A DNA stretch of 64,000 nucleotides from Lycium barbarum (taxonomy: Eukaryota; Streptophyta; Magnoliopsida; Solanales; Solanaceae): NCBI RefSeq assembly GCF_019175385.1, contig NC_083345.1, forward strand, positions 112,268,480 to 112,332,479, in the 5' to 3' direction. The translations under genes and the position numbers were made by a program. Shown here piece by piece: positions 46,601 to 58,600 of this stretch; the first letter of the stretch is position 1, and each line of letters starts with the position of its first letter. Under the pieces are notes generated by a model. It was not told where the DNA came from, searched no databases, and saw only the letters and a program-made list of their open reading frames with translations.

Positions 46601-49600
46601 TAACACACAACCAAACTCTTTCTTATAACCGTAAAATTGGTTGCTTTTCAGTGCAACCAAACTCTTTGTAGACCTCACAGCTAATACCCTGTCCATCCCA
46701 AATTCAAAGAAGAGACCTCATGCTATTTTGAGCAGCAACATTTTTGAAAACTTATGAAAGATGTGGGCTCTAATGTGAAGATATCCTTTGGAAAATTCCC
46801 TGAAAAGAATGAACACTGTTTCTTATCTTTCCTAGACCAATGTTCTGCTTTTGTGATTTCTTGAGTATCTCTTAATGTAATAGATTAGCCTTTTTCTAGT
46901 TCTCCAACAATTATATAGTCGAAATTTCCTTTTATTATGAGTTGATTACTTGTCAATTCTGGTTTACAATTATTAGGACATGATTAGGCTTTAGCATAGG
47001 AATAAGGTTTTCAAGATGATTATATACTCATTAGGAATTATATAATAAGGAAATGTTCCTTATTTCATGGAGCCTAAACTCTTTATATAAGGAGCTCTTC
47101 CTTTGTCTCATTTTTTCACAACAATCATGTACTTAATTTTGATATTCATTGGAACAGAAAGCGTGGGAAGTGGCACAAGCGCCTTTTAAGAATTTGATGA
47201 TGATGGGTTTCATGATGTGGATGGCTGGAAGCACAGTTCATTTGTTTAGCATTGGTATCACAGTTTCAGCTCTGTTTCAGCCTTTTAGTGCTCTTCAAGG
47301 AGTTGGGAAAGGTCGACATCATACCAGAAACTACTGAATTAAATCAATTAACTGCTCTATTGTTTTTATGTAGTTATACTTTGACTAGAGATAGATTTCT
47401 TGGCTGAAATTTGTCTTAAATTCAGGCAATTTCGTACTGATACTTTTGCTGAACTAAGCTCTGACTTGATATGGATGCTCCTTTTATTTCCTTTTTCTCA
47501 TCCATTTTTATGTTTCCTTTCTGGGGCAGTTTTTGAGCCTTACAAGGACAGCAAAGTGGATCTTCTTGGGCCAAAATTGGTATTTATTGCACTCAATCTA
47601 GTGGGTTTAGGACTGGGAGTCTGGAAGGTAGATATTCACCTGTTTCACACATGTTATTTGACATCAATTTCTCTGTTAAGTGGTTTGCTAACATGGAACA
47701 ACGTATATTTTGCAGCTTAACACTTTGGGTCTTCTTCCAACTCATGCGTCAGATTGGGTTTCATCCTTGCCACCTGCCCAGGTTAGATTTTTAGAATTAG
47801 TTTTATACTAACTCTTTTTCACATAGAAGAATTGAGGCTTGAAAATCTTAGGCTGCCGATACTGTTCGAAATATGTTTCTGAAAGAGATATTTGCATATT
47901 CTAGTCTAATATGGTGTATCAAGTTGAGCAATTCTACAAAGGAAGTTAAGCTTTGGAAATGCTTCTTCTTTCCATCTGCTGGCAAAAGAATTTTGGTTGT
48001 CATGAGAAGAACTTTGTTTATAAAGCAATTCAATTAGAATTTGGAAGTTCGCTGCCTCCCAATCCGGGAGTTTCCTTCTAAACCTTAATCCCAGTGAACT
48101 TTCCCTTGTTTTAACTTCTGAAATTTGCTTGCAAGATTATGCATAAAGTGTGCTCTTCTATCCTAAATATTTTGTAGCTATTCCCCGAATATGGCCTTGT
48201 TGAAAACCAGAAGATCTTTCACCCCAAGGTCACCCAAACTGGGTTTGTAACAATCTCTCGATCGACCAAGTGAAACTTCCTTGTCCCTTCTATCGAGTTC
48301 CGTGAAAAGTTCCTTTGAAGTCTATCCAATTTAGCGGTGCCTCTGACGCTGTTGCGAGATCATGCATAAAGTGTGCTCTTCTATCCTAAATATTTTGTAG
48401 CTATTCCCCGAATATGGCCTTGTTGAAAACTAGAAGATCTTTCACCCCAAGGTCACCCAAATTGGGGTTGTAACAGTCTCTCGATTGACCAAGTGAAACT
48501 TCCTTGTCCAATCTATCGAGTTCCGTGAAAAGTTCCTTTGAAGTCTATCCAATTTAGCTGTGCCTGTGACACTGGTCAGTACTTGTAACAAAGATATAAA
48601 GTATGTAATCTGTATATGTTAAGAGGAAAGAGTTGCACCCTTGTCCACATGGTCCTAGAAGGACATCTTGTACCTGATATTAAACAGCGAGTGGCTAGAT
48701 CTTGATCTGTTGGAATTTTTAAGGCTAAGTTGACCAAACACTGGGTAGAGGTCGGCTTGTCTTGCTTCACTGACAGCACTATGTTATGTCTATCTGTCCA
48801 TGAGAAAATAAAACAATGATTGTGGTATGTGACCCTTAAAAGGCAGGTACTGCAGTCACTTAATTCATGGTGGGAGCTGATTAGCTATTCAGTCAGAATA
48901 TCCTACCATACAACACTCAAAAAACCTGGGCTTCTCTGATAAATGCATTGTCAATCTCCACATCCATTTCTGCTCAGCATTTGATTCCACTCAGATAAAC
49001 CTGTGATTAATTCGTCCCATTTAATCTCTTGCCAGTACATCTCTTCTTCTCACCTTTAAAATGAATTACAAAATTAAGCAAATAGGATCTTAGGGATAAG
49101 GAATAAATTAAACAAACAAACCGCGTTTGCAATCTCACTTTTTGCTGAAAACAAATTTTGCATCTTCCAACGTTTGGATTTCTGTTGTTTTCATTAGGTT
49201 GGCGTGATTGAAATGAAAACTACTATTATATCTTATTTGAGTTTGCCTCTGCATAAAGTTATCCTGTTTTGTATTACATTTTATGCATATTTTAGTCTTC
49301 ATATTGTTCTATCTCTACATGTGCTTTTCTATGAGCCCGTTTGGCTTAGCTTCTAAGTTGCTGAAAACAGCTTATAATCCATTTTTAGCTTTTTTGAGTG
49401 TTTGGCTGGCCAGCTTATAAGCCATTTTGTGCTTAAAATAATGAAAGAACCATTAAGATGGTGGAAGATAATAGAAGAACCATTAAGATGGTGGAAAATA
49501 ATGGAAGAGGCATTATATTTGTGTAGTGGACATCCATACTCTATATTTCATAACACTCCCCCTTGGATGTCCATAGATGATGTGCATTGTTAAAGCCTTA

Positions 49601-52600
49601 CTAGGAAAAACCCTGTGGGAAAAAGTCCTAGTGAAGGAAAAAGAGTACACATATCTAGTAATACGCTTTGAGAGCTGCCTCATTAAAAACCTTACCAAGA
49701 AAAACCCAATGGGACAAAACCTTGACCAAGGAAAAAAGAGTGCAGCCCGTATTTTCTCCCCTTGATGAAAAGATCACTTTAGTTCTCGAAGACGACGCAT
49801 TCCAATCTTGTATATCAGCTTCTCAAATGTCGAGGTTGGTAATGCTTTAGTGAACAGATCCGCCAAATTATCGATCGAGCGAATTTGTTGAACATCTATC
49901 TCACCTTTCTTTTCAAGATCATGAGTAAAAAAGAACTTTGGTGAAATATGTTTTGTTCTGTCTCCTTTAATGTATCCTCCCTTCAGTTGAGCAATACATG
50001 CAGCATTATCTTCGTACAATATAGTTGGAATATCCCTTTTCAAAAGAAAACCACACATTTCCTGAATATGTTGAGTCATTGATCTCAACCAAACACACTG
50101 TCGACTAGCTTCATGAATGGCTATTATCTCCGCATGATTTGAAGAAGTGGCAGTTGTTGTTTGTTTCCTTGAACGCCATGATATAGCTGTACCTCCATAA
50201 GTAAATAAATAGCCTGTTTGAGATCGGGCTTTATGTGGGTCAGACAAATATCCTGCATCTGCATAACCGATCATATCTGACTTGGATTCATAAGAATAAA
50301 ATAATCCCAGATCAATTGTTCCTTGAAGATATCTGAATATCTGCTTAACACCATTCCAATGTCTTTTTGTTGGGGAGGAGCTGAATCTTGCCAATAAACT
50401 CACTGCAAAACATATATCTGGTCGGGTATTATTGGCTAGATACATCAATGCCCCAATTGCACTGAGATATGGAGTTTAATCAACAATGAGCTCTTCATTA
50501 TTTTCCTTAGGTCGAAATGGATCTTTATTTATGTCAAGCGATCTCACAACCATCGGGGTACTCAACGGATGTGATTTATCCATGTAAAAACGCTTTAAAA
50601 CCTTTTCAGTGTATGTTGATTGATGGACAAATATTCCATTTGTCAAATGCTCAATTTGTAGGCCAAGACAAAATTTTGTCTTACCTAGATCTTTCATTTC
50701 AAATTCTTTCTTCAAACACTCTATAGCTTTTGAAAGCTCTTTAGGAGTGCCAATGATATTCAAGTCATCAACATACACAACTATTATGACAAATTCAGAC
50801 CCACACCTTCTTATAAAAACACAAGGACAAATATGATCATTTTTATATCCTTCCTTTAGCAAATATTCACTAAGACGATTGTACCACATCCGCCCTGATT
50901 GTTTCAATCCATATAAAGATTTCTGAAGTTTTATTGAACAAGTTTCCTGCGAACTTTTGTATGCTTCAGGCACTTTGAATCCTTCAGGGATTTTCATAAA
51001 AATATCGTGGTCCAATGAGCCATATAAATAGGCTGTGACAACATCCATCAGTTGCATATCAAACTTTCACGAACTGCCAGATTTATTAGATACCTGAAGG
51101 TAATTGCATCCAGCACAGGAGAATATGTCTCCACATAATCAATGCCAAGCCTTTGCGAAAATCCTTGTGCCACAAGTCGTGCTTTATATCTTACGGCTTC
51201 ACCTTTCTCATTTCGTTTTCGCACAAACACCCATTTGTACCCCACTGGCTTGACATCTTCGGGTGTTCGGACTGTTGGTCCGAAAACTTCACGTTTTTCA
51301 AGTGAAGTCAATTCTGCTTGAATTGCGTCCTTCCATTTTGGCCAATCATTTCTCTGTCTACATTCATCAACATATTTTGGCTCAAGATCCTCATCTTGTT
51401 GCATTATCTCAGCAACATTATATGCAAAAGTATTGTCGACCACAGTATCATTTTGGTTCCACCTTTTCCCCGTCGAGACATAACTTATCGAGATCTCTTC
51501 ACTATCATTATTTTGAAGTATCTGGACCTTCTCTGTGGGCTTATCATTTATTATGTCTCGGGCGTTTTCTTGAGCAATTTCCCTCACATGATGATCATCT
51601 TGATCATTTATTTCTTTTCTTTTTCGAGGATTTTTGAGAAATCTGCTAACAACACCGACTGCATGAGCAATATCTGGTCGAGTGCATACCATTGCATACA
51701 TCAAACTTCCGACGGCAGAGGAATAAGGAATTTTGGCCATTCTCTCTTTTTCCTCCGTTGTTGTGGGACACATCTTTTTGCTCAATTTCAGATGAGCAGG
51801 AAGAGGTGTGCTAACCCTCTTAGCACTCTTCATATTGAAGCGCTCCAGTACACATTCTATGTACTTTTTCTGCGAGAAATAAAGCTTTTTTTCATCTCTT
51901 GAACGAGTGATTCTCATGCCCAAAATCTGCTTAGCATGACCCAAGTCTTTCATTGCAAAAGACTTACTCAACTGTTTCTTCAACTCGTCAATCTTGGTAG
52001 CATTCTTGCCTACAATCAACATATCATCCACATATAGCAGGAGGATGATAAAGTCATCATCAGAAAATCTTTGTACAAACACACAGTGATCTGAAGAAGT
52101 CTTCTTGTAGCCTTGCTCCCCCATAACAGACTCAAACTTCTTGTACCACTGTCTGGGAGCTTGCTTCAATCCATATAGACTCTTCTTAAGTTTGCATACA
52201 AGATTTTCTTTACCTTTTGACTTGAAGCCCTCAGGTTGTTCCATATAGATCTCCTCTTCTAAGTTACCGTGAAGAAAAGTAGTCTTCACATCCATCTGCT
52301 CAATCTCCAAATCAAGACTAGCAGTTAAACCAAGAACTGTTCGAATGGAGGACATTTTCACGACAGGAGAAAATATTTCGTCAAAGTCAATACCTTTCCT
52401 TTGGTCTTTGTATCTGGGCTTCAAGCTGTGTTCTTCAGCTTTAACTTTGAACACCCACTTGTTCTTCAAAGCTCTCATGCCCTTAGGCAATTTCACCAAC
52501 TCAAAAGTATGGTTCTCATGCAGAGATTTCATCTTATCTTGCATGGCTTCAATCCATTGATCCTTGTGCTCATCTTCCATGGCCTCCTCATAACATTCAG

Positions 52601-55600
52601 GTTCTCCCCCATCAGTGAATAATACATACTCATTAGGTGAATAACGGGAAGAAGGAACATGTTGTCTAGTAGACCTTTTAAGTGGAATATCTGACTCATC
52701 CACGACTTTATGAGTAGGAGCATCTACCTCATCAATAGCAGCATCGTTATCATCATTAACATGCTGATCTGGAACATGATTCTGGGCATCACCATCGTCA
52801 TTGAGCCCACCAACGTCATCAACATTTGTATGAGGGACTTGATCAAGATTAACTAAACCTTCAGAACTTGAAGATTTTATCTTCTCTGCTTTGTTGATAT
52901 CTTCAATGGTTTGATCCTCCACGAAGATAACATCACGGCTTCTCACGACCTTCTTCTCAATTGGATCATATAGCCTGTAACCAAACTCATCAAGGCCATA
53001 ACCAATGAAGATGTACTGCCTTGTCTTGGCAGTTAATTTTGACCTCTCATCTTTAGGCACATGTACAAAAGCTTTGCAACCAAACACTTTCAAGTGATCA
53101 TAGGAGACATCCTTGCCATACCAAACTCTGTTTGGAACATCACTTTGCAAAGCAACCGCAGGGGATAGATTAATAACATGTGCGGCGGTCAACAAAGCCT
53201 CACCCCAAAAGGAATTCGGCAACTTTGCTTCAGAAAGCAAACATCTAACTCTTTCCATCAAGGTCCTGTTCATCCTCTCTGCTAAACCATTAAGCTGAGG
53301 AGTCTTAGGAGGAGTCTTCTGGTGTCTGATACCCTGTTGCTTGCAGTATTCATCAAATGTTCCACAATATTCACCACCGTTATCAGTACGGATACACTTC
53401 AGCTTCTTTCCAGTTTCTCTTGCAACTGAAACCTGAAACTGCTTAAAGACACCCAACACTTGGTCTTTAGTCTTTAAGACGTAGACCCAAAGTTTCCTTG
53501 AGCAATCATCAATAAAGGTAGCGAAGTAAAGTGCACCACCTAAAGTCCTTGTCTTCATTGGACCACATAAATCTGAATGCACCAACTCAAGCAACTCTGT
53601 CTTTCTTGAAGGAGGATGAGACTTGAAAGAAACTCTATTTTGTTTTCTAGCCAAGCAGTGCTCACACTTTTCTAATTTAGCACTTTCGAAATTTGACAAT
53701 AATTTTTTTTTGGCCAGAACATTTAGTCCTTTCTCGCTAATGTGGCTAAGCCTCTTATGCCATAACGTTGAAGAGCTATTGCTCTCAACTGCATTCACCA
53801 TATCAACACAGGTAGAGGCCGTAGTCCAGTATAGACCACGACGCTTTTCGCCACGAGCCACAATCATGGAACCTTTAGTAAGTTTTCACTTTCCAGCACC
53901 ATTGGTACTGACATATCCCTCATCATCCAAAACACCAACAGAGATCAAGTGCAAACGAACATCAGGTGCATGCTTTACATTGTTTAAAACTAGTTTAGTT
54001 CCAATACTAGTTTTCAAACAAATCGTTCCAACACCAGCCACCCTAGATACAGTCTCATTACCCATACTCAAAGTTCCAAAGTCACCCGGAGTATAGAATG
54101 AGAAAAGTTCCTTCCTTGATGTTACATGAGATGCGGCACCACTGTCCACAACCCAGCTTGACTCATCACAAGCAATATTTATCAGATCCGCATCAAGGAC
54201 AGTAACAAGATCTTCTGTAGTGACAGCGGCAACACGATTGCCATCTTCTTTCTTTTCCTCCTTTTCTCTATTCTCTTTTTTCAAAATCCGGCAAAACTTC
54301 TTTGTGTGCCCTTTTTTCCCGCAATGATAGCACTCAATATCTTTAAGTCTGCTTCTCGATTTGCTTCTATGATGTTCTCTATTTTGAGATCCACGATTCT
54401 TGCCTCTCCCCCTAGTGTCAGTCACCAAGACATCTGATGAGGAGGAACCTTGAGATTTTCTTCTCATCTCTTCATTTAAAAGACTGCTCTTGGCAAGATC
54501 CATAGATATCACACCATCCGGAGCAGAATTTGATAATGAAGTTCTAATAATTTCCCAAGAATCTGGTACGGAACCAAGTAGAAACAACCCTTGAATTTCT
54601 TCATCAAAATTAATGCGCATAGCAGATAATTGGTTCATGATCCCCTGAAAGATATTCAAACATCGTGGTATTTTAAACCCAGCATTTGCTTTATCAGAAA
54701 CATCTTGTTACCAGTTTTCCGAGCATACAAACTTTCAAGATGCTCCCATAGGGTCCGAGCATGTGTCTCCCCAGAAATATAGTTCAACACATTATCGTCA
54801 ACCCACTGTCTAATAAAGCCGCAAACCTGCCGATGCAACAAATTTCACTCTTCATCTGATTTATTATCAGGCTTTTTATTTGCAAAGACAGGTTGATGAA
54901 AATTCTTGACATAGAGCAAATCTTCCATTTTGCCCTTCCAAATGGCATAATTTACGCCACTCAAAGTAACCATTCTACTAGTGTTGGCTTCCATCGTTTA
55001 TCACAAATACAAATACTATTTTATTCGAAGACCAAAGTAATTCTTTTCTGATGTGGAAGTTCAGACTGTGCTGCAACCACAGAGCATACTCAGACAGAAC
55101 CTTGGCTCTGATACCACTTGTTGGGAATAAAAATAGCCCCGCAAAAATAATATTCACGGTATTAGTGATATACGCGGAACACTAAGTTATGGTTAAATTA
55201 GCAAGAATAAAAATGCAGCAATAATGACACCAAGATTTTACGTGAAAATCCTTCTGAATAAGGGAAAAAACCACGGCCAAGAGGAGCAGCTGATATCACT
55301 ATAGTAAGGAATTTTACACTGTGTAGTCACGAGTATAAATACTCCAAAGACCACTACACACTCAAAAAGAAAAACACTCTTTTGATTTTTCCCACCTCAC
55401 TATAATCACTCACACTCTATTTTTCTTCATAGACTATTTTCTTACACAATCTATGGTATACCTCACTTTGCTCTTACTCAGATGTATTGTCTGAGATTTT
55501 TGGTGTGTCTACAAATGATAGAAAGCTTCCCTATTTATAGGGATGAAATGAACCTATTGACAGATGATTCTCCATCGTCAGATAAAGATATATCAGAGCA

Positions 55601-58600
55601 AGCGAAATAAAAAGAAACAGAGGATGTGTTTGGTAATAAGAAAACAGTTTCATGTTTTTTGTTATTTTCCGGTGTTTGGTCGATCAAAATAGGAAAATAT
55701 TTTCTCCAGAAAATAATTTCTTTAAAATGAGTAGAAAAATGACTTCATAACCAGGGCAGAAAAAAAATTCCATAAATGACATTCTAAGTTTCTCCTCTCC
55801 ACCCCCAACCCCCACCTTGACCACCCCACCCACTCCAACCTCAACGCCTCACTCCCCATCCTACCTCGCCTCTTTAGCGCTTTTCTAAATTACATATAAA
55901 TGCTCTCGGGAACAATATTCTTTTTCTTACTTACCAAACACCGTAAAATAAGTAAGAAAACCATTTATTTTTGAATAAAATATTTTCCATGGAGAACATT
56001 TTCAATCTTATCTGACGATGTAGTATAAGAGAAAAATTTCTCTACATCATATGTATGCATCAATCTGCAAACCAAGACAGTTTTGTCAAGTAAGCCATAT
56101 AGGCTTTACTACATATTATCACATTCACTTCAGGGAATGGATCTATATTTATAACTTATATCAAAAGTTCTCATTCTTCAAAAATGGAACACAATCATCT
56201 GAACGTGCAGGCCTTAAGCATATCAAATTGTGATAGCTTAGAATTTCTTTAAGATTGAAAATGTGGAAAAATACTTACTCTTTTGTGAGAGAAAAAAAAT
56301 AGTCCTTTTGTGAAAAAAAAATGTACTATTTTTGTTTGTTTGTGGAAATAAAGATCCTGTTTTGAAATTACGTTATTTTATTATTTCTAACTCTAATATT
56401 TTTATGATAGTTTTGATCATCATGTCGAATTTGTCGAAGCTTAAGTTTGTGGCACTTGATATCTCCGGAAAAAAATTACCTATCATGGGTACTCGATGCT
56501 GAAATTCACCTAGACGCCAAAGGTCTTGGTGCCACGATTACTTAATAATACAGCATCGAGTCAGGACAAAGCGAAGGCAATGATTTTCCTTCGTCATCAT
56601 CTGGATGAAGGATTGAAGGTTGAATACCTGACAGTGAAAGATCCACTTGAATTGTGGACTGGTTTGAAGGAAAGGAATGACCACATTAAGGTAACGGTAT
56701 TGCCCAAGGCTCGTTATGAGTGGATTCACTTACGGTTACAAGATTTTAAAACTGTATATGATTATAACTCTGCTGTCTATAGAATTACTTCCCAATTGAA
56801 ATTATGAGGGGATAATATAACTGACGAGGATATGTTGGAAAAGACTCTTACGACTTTTCATACCTCCAATTTGGTATTACAACAACAGTACCGTGAAAGA
56901 GGTTTTAAAAAGCATGCTCATTTGATATCATGTCTTCTTGTGGCTGAGCAGCATAATACCCTTTTATTGAAAAATCATGAAGCCCGTCCCACTGGAACTG
57001 CTCCATTCCCGGAAGCGAATGTGGTAGCAACACATGGCCCAACTGAAAGAAGACAAAATAATCGGGGCCATAATAATGAGCGTGGGCGTGGCAGGGGCAA
57101 GGGACGATATAATAATCGTCGTGATGGTGGTCACCATAAAAGGGAGAACAATATGGGTTATCAAGGCAATCCTTCAAGGAACAACTGTCATCGTTGTGGT
57201 TTGAAAGGTCACTGGAAAAATGAATGCCGGGCGCCTGAACATTTTGCCAGGCTTTATCAAAATTCCTTCAAAAGAAAGGCAAATAGAGGTGGTGCCTCTT
57301 CTGCTAATGCCCGGGTGGAGTCACACATGACTTTAAAAAATGACGATGAGGCAGGGCCTTCACGAAAATATGATGATAATGTTGAAGCTAATTGGCTTTG
57401 AAAGATGATGATTTTGATGGGCTTGATGATATTACTCATTTGGAAGTTGAAGACTTCTTTGGAGATCAAAATTGAGATTTGATCGTTTCACTGGGGAATG
57501 TGTTATGTTCTTATTTTTATTTATGTGTTTTAAGTTGTCCTTATGTTGTTTTATTTTCAAGGATTAGTAATTAAGTTTTATATTGTTAGTTTCCGTATTT
57601 TTTACGATGTATTTTTGTTTTTATGAAGATAAATAAAATTCCCCAGTCTTTAATTGGATCCAAGATGAGTGATGGAGATATGTGCCTTTTGGATAGTGCT
57701 ACAACTCACACTATATTAAGAGAAAAGAAATATTTCTCTCATTTGGTTATGAAAAAGGCTTGTGTTAATACAATATCTGGTAGTACAAAATTAATTGAGG
57801 GCTCTGGAAAAGCGACCTTATTACTACTACATTAGTAATGCACTATATTGCAGCAAGTCTCGAAGAAACTTATTAAGTTTCAAGGTTAATCGCCAAAATG
57901 GTTATCATGTTGAGACTGCCAATGAAGGAAAGGTTGAGTACCTTTATATTATTACAATGAAAGCTGGGGAAAAGTTTGTGCATGAAAAATTACCCGCACT
58001 TTCTTCCGGGTTGTACCATAAGAGTATTGGTGCGGTTGAAACACAAGTAGTAGTAAATAAAAGGTTTAATGGTTCTAATGATTTTATCATTTGGCATGAC
58101 CGGTTGGGCCATCCCGGTTCTAGTATGATGCGCAAAATAATTAAGAATTCACATGGGCAAACTTTGAAGAACCAAAAGATTCTTCAATTTAAGGAATTCT
58201 CTTGTGCTGCTTGTTCTCAAGGAAAATTGATTATTAAACCATCAGCAACTAAGGTTGGGATTGAATCCCCCACATTCCTGGAACATATACAAGGTGATAT
58301 ATGTGGGCCAATTCACCCTTCATGTGGACCATTTAAATATTATAACACATTCCCCAGTGAAACGATCAAATCTCAATTTTGATCTCCAAAGAAGTCTTCA
58401 ACTTCCAAATGAGTAATATCATCAAGCCCATCAAAATCATCATCTTTCAAAGCCAAATTAACTTCAACATTATCATCGTATTTTCGTGAAGGCCCTGCCT
58501 CATCGTCATTTTTTAAAGTCATGTGTGACTCCACCCGGGCATTAGCAGAAGAGGCACCACCTCTATTTGCCTTTCTTTTGAAGGAATTTTAATAAAGTCT

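Larger units (their letters stand above)
51630..55619 (-). mobile_element. Tnt1-like Copia element, 3'-truncated
   Basis: The 5' LTR (55119-55619), primer site, gag, protease, integrase and most of the RT are present in order on the minus strand. The RNase H, polypurine tract and 3' LTR are gone, and sequence of another Copia follows directly at 51625. Confidence 0.8.

Noticed and set aside
56905..57177. Minus-strand ORF mirrored at 58672-58944
   Set aside because: Shadow of gag on the opposite strand, present in both arms of the inverted repeat for that reason.
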